Source of the DNA: JBLEFH01 sp047345645
Lineage (GTDB): Bacteria > Pseudomonadota > Alphaproteobacteria > Rhodobacterales > Rhodobacteraceae
Assembly (NCBI GenBank): GCA_047345645.1
Contig: JBLEFH010000004.1
Strand: one strand, 5' to 3'
DNA: 64,000 nt
Numbering within the stretch: the first letter of the stretch is position 1; each line of letters opens with the position of its first letter. Shown here piece by piece: positions 50,440-57,672 of this stretch. The notes below the pieces were generated by a model. It worked only from the letters and a program-made list of their open reading frames with translations. It made no database searches and was not told the origin of the DNA. The position numbers were made by a program, and so were the translations under genes.

Positions 50440-51423
50440 ATGGCCCTGATTTGGTGGTGCCTGGGAATTTTGGCGTTCCTTTGGTTGGTAAGTCGTGTGA
50501 TCGAACGGACGGCCCCGACGCTTCCTGTCCCGACAGAGAAGATCGTGGAGGTCGGCGGAACCCGTTTCAATATGCTGGAACGTGGAACCGGGCCGACCAT
50601 CCTGCTTTTGGCCGGGATAACCGGCGACCATCGGTTCTTCGACTATGGGCTGATCGACAATCTCGCCGAAAATTATCATGTGGTCGCGCTGGATCGCCCC
50701 GGTTGGGGCCAGAGCATGACCGACAACAGCCGGATGCAGGGCAACGCGCTCCAGCAGCAATCGGCGCAGATCGCAGAACTCATCCGCGCGCAGGACTGGG
50801 GCCAACCGCTTATCGTCGGGCACTCGATGGGTGCGGTGATCGCACTCGATATTGCTATTAATCACAAAGAGTTACCACGCGCGCTGGCGCTCATCTCGCC
50901 GCTGACCGTCCCAAATGGCGAAATCCCGCCAAGCTTCCGCCCGCTGGTGATCGACTCGCCCATGCTGCGCCGGTTCTTGGCCGAATTTTTCCTCGTCCCG
51001 GCGCTCCGGCTACGGGAAACGAAATCGCTGGAAATGCTGTTTTCGCCGGACGAGGTACCGGATGAGCTCCGCAAGAAGGGTGGGGCGGTCGTTGGGATGT
51101 CGGCCAAATACGCCAATCAGGCGATGGTCGAGATGGCATCTTCGGTGGATGAGTTGAACCTGACGCAAGAGAAAGTTGCCGCCATCCGTTGCCCGATAGG
51201 GTTAATGTTCGGCAGCGAAGACGGCGTCCTCGACCGGGACCAGCAAGGCATCACGCTGGCCGAAAAGCAGCCCAATATCGACTTCCAGCTCATCTATGGG
51301 GCAGGGCATATGCTCCCGATTACTCGGATCAAGGAAGTTGCTGATTTTGTGCGCAAAATGGATACGCGCGCCCATGGCGGGCCGTTTTATCCCGGCAGTT
51401 CCGACGACACGATTCTGTCTTAA
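50440..51423 (+). CDS. Membrane-anchored alpha/beta hydrolase
   Basis: A 327-residue hydrolase with one N-terminal membrane helix (MALIWWCLGILAFLWLVS). LLLAGITGDHRFFDYG holds the oxyanion loop, VGHSMGA the nucleophile serine, and GAGHMLP the catalytic histidine. Substrate unknown; esterase or lipase-like activity is plausible. A degenerate half-match to the sucC palindrome (GAGATCACAA) lies about 50 bases before the start. The GGAG ribosome site is unusually near the ATG. Confidence 0.85.
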   Translation: MALIWWCLGILAFLWLVSRVIERTAPTLPVPTEKIVEVGGTRFNMLERGTGPTILLLAGITGDHRFFDYGLIDNLAENYHVVALDRPGWGQSMTDNSRMQGNALQQQSAQIAELIRAQDWGQPLIVGHSMGAVIALDIAINHKELPRALALISPLTVPNGEIPPSFRPLVIDSPMLRRFLAEFFLVPALRLRETKSLEMLFSPDEVPDELRKKGGAVVGMSAKYANQAMVEMASSVDELNLTQEKVAAIRCPIGLMFGSEDGVLDRDQQGITLAEKQPNIDFQLIYGAGHMLPITRIKEVADFVRKMDTRAHGGPFYPGSSDDTILS

Positions 51424-51428
51424 TCGCC

Positions 51429-51440
51429 CTGTGATCACAA
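51429..51440. promoter_or_regulatory. Third TGTGATCACAA palindrome, before galE
   Basis: CTGTGATCACAA, identical to the second sucC site, 65 bases before the galE ATG and just after the hydrolase stop. It suggests that galE and sucC share a regulator. Confidence 0.6.
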
Positions 51441-51504
51441 GCGCGGGTTGATCGCACGGGACGGACTGCCTAGACACGTGTTCAGGTTAATCGTGGAGAC
51501 GATC

Positions 51505-52536
51505 ATGAAAGTCGCAGTCACCGGGGGCGCGGGCTATATCGGCTCCCATACGATCCTTCAGCTTCTCAAGCATGGCCATGATGTGCTGTCGATCGACAAT
51601 TACTGCAACAGCTCTCCCGAAAGTCTGAACCGGGTGCGGCAGCTTACGAACAGCGCCGCGCTTCAGGTGGTTGAAGGCGATGTGCGCGATACGGAGGCGC
51701 TGACGCAAACGCTGGTGGATTTCGCACCGGATGCTGTCATCCATTTCGCGGGTCTCAAGGCGGTCGGCGAGTCCGTCGAAAAGCCGGTTCTTTACTATGA
51801 AAACAACGCGCAAGGCACCGTGACGCTGCTCAACGCGATGGACGCGGCGGGTTGCAAACGCATCGTTTTTTCTTCCTCGGCAACGGTTTACGGCACGCCC
51901 CAATATCTGCCCTTTGACGAAGAGCACCCGACCGCGCCGGTCAACCCCTATGGCTGGTCGAAGCTGATGGCCGAGCAGATCATCACGGACTGGGCCAAGG
52001 CGCGCGCGGGCGCAAGCGCGGTGCTTCTGCGTTATTTCAACCCGGTCGGCGCGGATGAGTCGGGACGCATCGGCGAGGACCCGGCCGGCCCGCCCAACAA
52101 TCTCATGCCTTACATCGCGCAGGTCGCAAGCGGGCGGCGGGAGCAGCTGGCTGTGTTTGGAGATGATTACGACACTCGCGACGGCACCGGCGAGCGCGAC
52201 TATATACACGTCGTCGATCTCGCCGACGCGCATGTCGCCGCGATCAATTTTGCCGAGACGGAGACCGGCGCCGAGGTCTTCAATATCGGCACGGGGCAGG
52301 GGACCACGGTCATGGAATTGCTCCACGCGTTCGAGGCCGCGTCGGGCGTCAAAGTGCCCTACACCGTTGCGCCGCGCCGGGATGGCGACATCGCGTCCTC
52401 TATCGCGTCCGCCGAGAAAGCGGCAGAGAAGATGGGCTGGCGCGCGAAGCATGGAATCCCCGAAATCTGCGCGTCTCACTGGCACTGGCAGGCGAACAAT
52501 CCGCAAGGCTATCCCGCTGAAAAGGAAAGCGAATGA
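51505..52536 (+). CDS. galE: UDP-glucose 4-epimerase
   Basis: GalE interconverts UDP-glucose and UDP-galactose (or the N-acetyl forms). The 343-residue protein begins KVAVTGGAGYIGSHT (NAD loop) and has the catalytic SSSATVYG serine and YGWSKLMAEQ tyrosine-lysine pair. The ATG at 51505 follows GGAG; an upstream in-frame start is not needed. It overlaps the aldo/keto reductase by four bases (ATGA). Confidence 0.94.
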   Translation: MKVAVTGGAGYIGSHTILQLLKHGHDVLSIDNYCNSSPESLNRVRQLTNSAALQVVEGDVRDTEALTQTLVDFAPDAVIHFAGLKAVGESVEKPVLYYENNAQGTVTLLNAMDAAGCKRIVFSSSATVYGTPQYLPFDEEHPTAPVNPYGWSKLMAEQIITDWAKARAGASAVLLRYFNPVGADESGRIGEDPAGPPNNLMPYIAQVASGRREQLAVFGDDYDTRDGTGERDYIHVVDLADAHVAAINFAETETGAEVFNIGTGQGTTVMELLHAFEAASGVKVPYTVAPRRDGDIASSIASAEKAAEKMGWRAKHGIPEICASHWHWQANNPQGYPAEKESE

Positions 52537-53441
52537 GCGACATTATCCCTATTTCGCAGACCGTCTCTCTCGGTCCATTCGAGGTCGGGCGGCTCGGCTA
52601 TGGCTGCTGGCGCTTCGCAGGCACGCCGGTCGAATCCGCGCGAGAGAAGATCGCCGCGGCGCAGGAATGGCCGGGCAAATTGCTCCTAGATACCGCGCCC
52701 ATTTACGGCTTTGGCGAGACCGGGTTCGGCGAGGCAGAGGAGCGGCTTGGCGATCTGTTTGCAGCCGATAAGGGGCTTCGCGATGAGGTGGTTCTCGTCA
52801 CCAAAGCCGGGATCGAGCCGCCCGCGCCCTACGATTCGCGCAAAGAGCGGCTGATCCAGAGCGCGGAGGCCTCGCTGCGCCGCCTCAAGACCGATGTGCT
52901 GGACGTGTTTCTCATCCATCGCCCCGATCTGCTGGTGTCCCATGAGGAGGTCGCAGAGGCGCTAACCACCCTTCGCGACGCCGGAAAAGTCCGCGAAGTT
53001 GGCGTGTCGAACTTCACCACCGCGCAAACCCGCGCGCTGGCCGCCAAGCTGCCCTTTCCAATGGCCGCAACGCAGCCGGAATTTTCCGCGCTCGCGACTG
53101 ATGAGATGGAAAACGGCACATTGGATCTTGCGCAAGAGCTCAATCTGCGGCCCATGGCGTGGTCGCCGCTTGCGGGCGGAATGCTCGCCACGGGGCAGGG
53201 GGATCATCCCGCTCTCAGCCGTGTTTTGAAGGTGATTGACGATATTGCGGAGGAACTCGGCAGCCCGCGCGACGCAGTCGCCCTCGCCTTCGTGCTGGCC
53301 CATCCGTCTGAGCCGCTCGCGCTGGTCGGAAGCCAGACACCGGCGCGCATTGCCGCAAGCGCCGCAGCCCTTGAGACCGGGCTGACCCGCCGCCAGTGGT
53401 ATCGAATCTATGAGGCCAAGCGCGGCGCACCCATGCCTTAG
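52533..53441 (+). CDS. Aldo/keto reductase
   Basis: A 302-residue NADPH-dependent oxidoreductase with TIM-barrel fold. The catalytic set is visible: the Asp and Tyr in LLLDTAPIYGFGE, the Lys in VLVTKAGIEPP and the His in FLIHRPDLL; GVSNFTTAQ is the usual loop. Substrate unknown. Translation is coupled to galE, so a sugar-linked role is possible. Its stop overlaps the stop of the convergent glycosyltransferase. Confidence 0.88.
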   Translation: MSDIIPISQTVSLGPFEVGRLGYGCWRFAGTPVESAREKIAAAQEWPGKLLLDTAPIYGFGETGFGEAEERLGDLFAADKGLRDEVVLVTKAGIEPPAPYDSRKERLIQSAEASLRRLKTDVLDVFLIHRPDLLVSHEEVAEALTTLRDAGKVREVGVSNFTTAQTRALAAKLPFPMAATQPEFSALATDEMENGTLDLAQELNLRPMAWSPLAGGMLATGQGDHPALSRVLKVIDDIAEELGSPRDAVALAFVLAHPSEPLALVGSQTPARIAASAAALETGLTRRQWYRIYEAKRGAPMP

Positions 53442-55072
53442 TCGCGGATGGAGCGCCCTTCCGCGACCGCCTCGTAAAGCGGCATCAGCACTTCGCGCGC
53501 GGTCGGATCCTTGGAAATCCGCGCGTAATTGTCGTGAAGCTTCGCGACCATCTGATCGAGAAACCGCCCATCTTCCCAAAGCTTGCGGACGATTTTCGTC
53601 ATCTGCGGCACCGTCCGGATGGGCGTCTGCGCCGTCATCAATTCCTCAGGCAGCAGCTCGCCCTGCCCGCCGACATTCGTGCTGATCGGGATCGCGCCAT
53701 GGGCAATCGCCTCGTAGCAGACCAACGCAAGCCCTTCATTTGCCGATGGTAGCAGCAGAATATCGCTCCCGCTGAGCAGCGCAGGCACGTCAGCGCCACC
53801 CGGATGGAATGTGATCACATCCGCGAGGCCCCACTTCGCCGAGAGCCGCTGAACCTCGTTCAAAAACGGCCCATCTCCGACAAAATTCACCTTCAGATCA
53901 AGCCCTTGTCGCCGCGCCCATTTATGGATTGACCGCAGCACCAGAACCGCCGTGATGGGGCGTTTCTGATAGAATAGCCGCCCGATAAAGGTCAGCGTCA
54001 GATGATCCTGCCCCGGCGTAAGGTTCGGCTCCGGCGGGGTCTGCGTCGCGCCATCAAGCATCCGCCCAAGCTTGACCCGGTCCACCACGCCAAAACGCAT
54101 CATATACATCGTTGCCAGGTCGTTGCTGATGACGTGATGCAGGTCGATATAATTGGTCCAGGTGCCCGACGCGCGCGGGAAACCGCCATTGCGATATTCG
54201 ATGATATGGGTCGAGTCGATCACCTCGACATGCGGCGCGGTCGCGCGGAGATGCGCGAGATTTCCGTAGAGCGGGCCACAATGATGAATATGGACCAGCC
54301 GGATATTCTCTTCGGCCACGAAATGCTCCAGCCATGTGCCCCAGTCATGATGAGGAAGCCAAATATCGGCGCGGAGAAAAGTCACGTCGGGATGATCGGG
54401 CAAACGATCGGCGCGGCGGTGAAGGGCTGTCCGCTCTGCGACGACGAAAACCCGCAAACCCGCCTCAAGCGCCCATTCCACGCAATCGAAGCCCAGCTTC
54501 TCCGCACCGCCCATTTCAAGAAAATGCATTCCGATAAGAATGGCCGGGCGCTTACCCGTCGCCGCCTCCGGTGCTGTGCGGTCGATGGTGTCGCAATAGG
54601 GCAGGCTGTGCCAAAGCTGCCGATGATCACGCCAACTTGCATATTGATCATAGCCATCCCGAAGCGTCTCATAGGCAAGAGGCGAAATACGATAGAGCGG
54701 CGCCAATTTTCGTGTGACCTGCCACGGCGCATCTTCCGGGCTCTCATGTGTTTTCGTCGGCGCTGCGCTCACGGTGATCCGCAACGTAATCGCCGGCGCG
54801 TCCGGGTTCATATCCCCTGCTGAGACGAAACCGACATAACCCGGTGACACATCTTCCCAAGCAAAACGTGCGCGACCTTCCCGCACATTTGTACCAAGCC
54901 AATGCACGTTTGTGGTTTCGCGAACGATAATGTCGATCCGGTGACCGGGCCGCATGACCTTCCACGTGTCCGCCGCATCCCTGATCACCTTCGCAGCGTG
55001 TGGCGCAAACTGCCCCCCGAAATCGCCCGCGAAAGGAAGCGCAACGGGCTGCTCAAGGGAGGACTGGGACAT
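53438..55072 (-). CDS. Large GT4-like glycosyltransferase
   Basis: A 544-residue protein. About 170 N-terminal residues have no clear assignment and may be a binding or oligomerisation region. From residue 175 the GT-B fold appears: ILIGMHFLEMGGAEKLGFDCV (acceptor loop), FIGRLFYQKRPITAVL and ILLLPSANEGLALVCYEAIAHG (donor site). Acceptor and sugar unknown. AGGAG lies eight bases before the ATG. Divergent from a GT2 gene across about 200 bases. Confidence 0.87.
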   Translation of the reverse strand: MSQSSLEQPVALPFAGDFGGQFAPHAAKVIRDAADTWKVMRPGHRIDIIVRETTNVHWLGTNVREGRARFAWEDVSPGYVGFVSAGDMNPDAPAITLRITVSAAPTKTHESPEDAPWQVTRKLAPLYRISPLAYETLRDGYDQYASWRDHRQLWHSLPYCDTIDRTAPEAATGKRPAILIGMHFLEMGGAEKLGFDCVEWALEAGLRVFVVAERTALHRRADRLPDHPDVTFLRADIWLPHHDWGTWLEHFVAEENIRLVHIHHCGPLYGNLAHLRATAPHVEVIDSTHIIEYRNGGFPRASGTWTNYIDLHHVISNDLATMYMMRFGVVDRVKLGRMLDGATQTPPEPNLTPGQDHLTLTFIGRLFYQKRPITAVLVLRSIHKWARRQGLDLKVNFVGDGPFLNEVQRLSAKWGLADVITFHPGGADVPALLSGSDILLLPSANEGLALVCYEAIAHGAIPISTNVGGQGELLPEELMTAQTPIRTVPQMTKIVRKLWEDGRFLDQMVAKLHDNYARISKDPTAREVLMPLYEAVAEGRSIRD

Positions 55073-55271
55073 GTGATTTTCTCCTGAATCTCTAAGACTC
55101 GTTGGTCACGGGCACGTCGCGCGGCCGTTAAAATATCGGTAATCTTTACTCGCTGCTGGATATCGCATGAATAAAATACTTTCAAACCCAATTCCAGCGG
55201 TTCAGGTTGACAGGCCGCATGGTAAAAAGCATGTGTGTGTAAATTCTGCAGAATAAATTGAGGAAGCAAGA

Positions 55272-56159
55272 ATGGCTGGAACCGTCGCCGCAGTGATTGT
55301 GACATTCAATCGCTCGGAAAAACTGTCCAAAGTGCTCGATACCGTGATTGCGCAACAGGGCGGTCCAGACATTATCTATGTGATCGACAACGCCTCAACG
55401 GACGACACGCGTGAGATTGTCGAAAGCAAGGATGATCCGCGTGTGAAATATCAGCGGTTGCCGCAAAATGTCGGAGGCGCCGGCGGCTTTCACGAGGGCA
55501 TGAAACTAGCTCACAAAGCGGGTGCGGATTATCAGTGGATTATGGATGACGACGCTTATCCGGAACCTGATGCGCTTGATAAACTGGTTTCCGCCATCGA
55601 AACCTTCGAGGAAAAGTTCGTCTGGAAGCCATCCTTCGCGTGCTCCCGCGTGAACTGGATTGACGGCTCCCTTTGTGAAATGAACACACCCTCGACGGTA
55701 TGGGACTGGCCGCGGTTCTACAGCCCGGAAACGCCGTGGTTTCTCGTGGGAAGTTGCTCATTCGTCTCCGTCCTCGTTCCGCGCCGCTCGATCGACCAGC
55801 ACGGCCTGCCGATCCGCGACTATTTCATCTGGTATGACGATGCGGAATTTACACAGCGCGTCGCGAAAACCTATCCGGGCATCTTCGTCCAGGAGAGTGT
55901 CGTGACGCATGACACCCCCGAGAATAAAGGCGTCAACTACGCGCTTATCAACGACAAAAACATCTGGAAATTTCGCTACGGCGTGCGAAACGAGACGCAT
56001 TATCGCCGTCGCGAGCAAGGCGCGTACGGCGTCGCCGTCATGCTCCGTCGCATCCTGACCGAGATGAGCCAAGGCAAGGTCCCTTGGAAACTGCGTTGGC
56101 AGATTATCAAAGGCTGGGCGCGCGGACTCGTTTACAAACCTCAGATCGTCAAGCTCTGA
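55272..56159 (+). CDS. GT2 glycosyltransferase, GlfT-like
   Basis: A 295-residue sugar transferase with GT-A fold. VIVTFNRSEKLSKVLDTV opens the nucleotide site; IDNASTDDT and WIMDDDAYPEPDAL carry the acidic metal motif (DDD); GGAGGFHEGMKLA is typical of rhamnosyl- and galactofuranosyl-transferase-like members. The C-terminus is basic (KGWARGLVYKPQ). The neighbouring galE supports a galactose-derived donor, an inference only. GAGGA precedes the ATG. Confidence 0.88.
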   Translation: MAGTVAAVIVTFNRSEKLSKVLDTVIAQQGGPDIIYVIDNASTDDTREIVESKDDPRVKYQRLPQNVGGAGGFHEGMKLAHKAGADYQWIMDDDAYPEPDALDKLVSAIETFEEKFVWKPSFACSRVNWIDGSLCEMNTPSTVWDWPRFYSPETPWFLVGSCSFVSVLVPRRSIDQHGLPIRDYFIWYDDAEFTQRVAKTYPGIFVQESVVTHDTPENKGVNYALINDKNIWKFRYGVRNETHYRRREQGAYGVAVMLRRILTEMSQGKVPWKLRWQIIKGWARGLVYKPQIVKL

Positions 56160-56180
56160 CGCCTTCGACTCAAAGCGCCA

Positions 56181-56504
56181 CTACCCCGGAAACCGCGGTC
56201 CCTTGCGCCCGAGCCGTCTTGCGTTGCGGCCGGCCACTTTCCGCAGCGGTTTGATCCCCGCTTTCAGCACCTCGTCGCTCCGCTTGCCGGAGACGGCGGC
56301 GCTCCACATCGCCATGCCGGATTCGGCGAAGGCGGCGGGCTTTTCCATCACCATGCGCGTTTCTTCATTGCGGCTCTGCCCCCAGAGGCCCGCCATGCCC
56401 ATCACGCGCATCGAGACGACCGCGCTGGCCTCGGCGCTGAGCAGACTCAGCTCATAGCCCAGCCACCAAAGTTCGACCGGATTCGGATAATCATTGCGTT
56501 TCAT
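56181..56504 (-). CDS. Phasin-like small helical protein
   Basis: A 107-residue protein of mixed helical character. The start MKRNDYPNPVELWWLGYELSLL is followed by alanine/methionine-rich amphipathic segments (SAEASAVVSMRVMGMAGLWG) and a basic C-terminus. The pattern recalls phasins, which coat polyhydroxyalkanoate granules, but no firm match is possible. GGGGG lies a few bases before the ATG. Confidence 0.6.
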   Translation of the reverse strand: MKRNDYPNPVELWWLGYELSLLSAEASAVVSMRVMGMAGLWGQSRNEETRMVMEKPAAFAESGMAMWSAAVSGKRSDEVLKAGIKPLRKVAGRNARRLGRKGPRFPG

Positions 56505-56699
56505 AGAGCCCCCATTCCACTCGAAACCGATTTGGCGCCTCTTTGCGGAAAAGTCACCATGATTCTTGTCGAACCAAACGCCGCAGCCACAATCACAAAA
56601 CCGTCAGCAAAAACTTGCCTATGCATTTAAATGTTTATTTTCATATTGTTACATGGATTTTTTATAATTTGACGACGATATTTACAATTCTAAGGAAAA

Positions 56700-56953
56700 A
56701 TCTATTATGAACTCGACCGTTTGGTGAGGGTCAACAAACCCGCAGCTTTCGTGGCTTGGGTGAGGGTCAAATCAACGACGCGACTTCGCGTCGTGTCGTT
56801 GGTCTGGAGCGTATCGAGTTCGCCGCATGTTGCGGCATCGAGTTGATTAATGAGGGGGCAATACTCTGCCTAAACGGCGACGTGACCTTTGGTGGCGAAG
56901 CCAGAGTAACGAGTAAAGGGAAAGCGCCCGGTTTTATTGCCGGGCGCTTTTTC
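56700..56953 (+). ncRNA. Candidate structured non-coding RNA
   Basis: The 470 bases from 56505 to 56974 hold no convincing protein gene. From about 56700 the plus strand forms clear stems: ACGACGCG/CGCGTCGT (56775-56794, loop ACTT), GCCGCA/TGCGGC (56822-56836), TACTCTG/CAGAGTA (56862-56908) and the terminator below. CAACGAC/GTCGTTG (56773-56801) offers an alternative outer stem. An A/T-rich region with TTGACG (56669-56674) and TAAGGA (56691-56696) at a 16-base spacing could be the promoter. No known RNA family was recognised. It could instead be the 3' untranslated region of crp, transcribed from the other strand. Confidence 0.5.
56921..56952 (+). terminator. Strong intrinsic terminator after the structured region
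   Basis: AAAGCGCCCGG (56921-56931) pairs with CCGGGCGCTTT (56940-56950), eleven pairs, with T5 on the plus strand. On the minus strand the following tract is weaker (TTTCCC), although it might still end the crp transcript. A perfect palindrome, GTTTCCGGAAAC, follows at 56955-56966. Confidence 0.85.
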
Positions 56954-56974
56954 TGTTTCCGGAAACCGGCGGCG

Positions 56975-57661
56975 TTAATAGGCGTGCAGCGCGTCCTCGG
57001 CCATATCCCGCAACCCCGCTTCATTGCGCACCCGATAGGCGCCCCGGCGGGTCTCGATAAAGCCCTCCTGACGGTATTCGCCCATGATCTTGTTGACCGA
57101 TTCCCGCGTCGCGCTGGTGTACTCCGCCAGACCGCTTTGCGAGATCCGCACCCAGCCCTCGCGATCCTCGGTTTGCTCGGAGAGCTGGATCAAACGAGTT
57201 GCGAGGCGCGCGCGCAGGTTGAGCATGGTGTGCCCCGCCATGGACTGGTGCATCTCCCGCAGGCGCGCGCAGAGGCGCTGGATCATCGCTGTGGCCAAGA
57301 GACCGTCCTGCTCCAGCGCCGCGATCACCGCGCGGCGGGAGAGGACCATCAGCTCGCATTCCGTGGTGCAAATCGCCGTCGCCGTGCGCCGCCCGCCATC
57401 AAGCACCGCAATCTCGCCAATCAGTCCGCCCGGTGGAACGAAATTCGCGATCATCCGCTGACCGTTCGGCGAGAGATAGGAAATCTCGACCTGCCCGGAA
57501 ATCAGCAAAAACACGTATTCCGCGCGCTCTTCCATGCGAAACAGCACGTGGTGAGCCGCGTAACGGCGCGGCGTTTGACCCGCGAAGAGGTTGATGACCA
57601 GCGGATCATCGGTCAGCGCGGTCAGATGTTCTTTCGACACAACCATCCCATAGTTTGCCAT
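56975..57661 (-). CDS. Crp/Fnr-family regulator, probable cAMP receptor
   Basis: A 228-residue regulator. The N-terminal cyclic-nucleotide-binding barrel has G82-E83 in GGLIGEIAVLDGG and R92-T93-A94, the positions that hold the ribose and phosphate of cAMP in CRP. No Cys cluster for an iron-sulfur centre is present, so it is unlike FNR. The recognition helix reads T-R-E-S-V-N-K, with R186, E187 and K191 matching CRP residues R180, E181 and R185 that read TGTGA. It starts 11 bases after the P450-DyP stop, last in a three-gene unit with an adenylate cyclase, and a CRP-type site lies before the P450-DyP gene. Confidence 0.9.
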   Translation of the reverse strand: MANYGMVVSKEHLTALTDDPLVINLFAGQTPRRYAAHHVLFRMEERAEYVFLLISGQVEISYLSPNGQRMIANFVPPGGLIGEIAVLDGGRRTATAICTTECELMVLSRRAVIAALEQDGLLATAMIQRLCARLREMHQSMAGHTMLNLRARLATRLIQLSEQTEDREGWVRISQSGLAEYTSATRESVNKIMGEYRQEGFIETRRGAYRVRNEAGLRDMAEDALHAY

Positions 57662-57672
57662 AAAATCGCCCC

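Noticed and set aside
53808..53819. ATGTGATCACAT inside the GT4 gene
   Set aside because: It lies deep in coding sequence, far from any start, and is most likely chance.
55167..55256. A 29-codon ORF (MNKILSNPIPAV...) before the GT2 gene
   Set aside because: Only a weak GGA ribosome site and no family or conserved pattern; it probably lies within the GT2 leader.
56707..56727. A six-codon reading frame MNSTVW with upstream AAGGA at the head of the structured region
   Set aside because: It resembles a leader peptide, but a single Trp codon and the absence of a downstream biosynthetic gene give no support.
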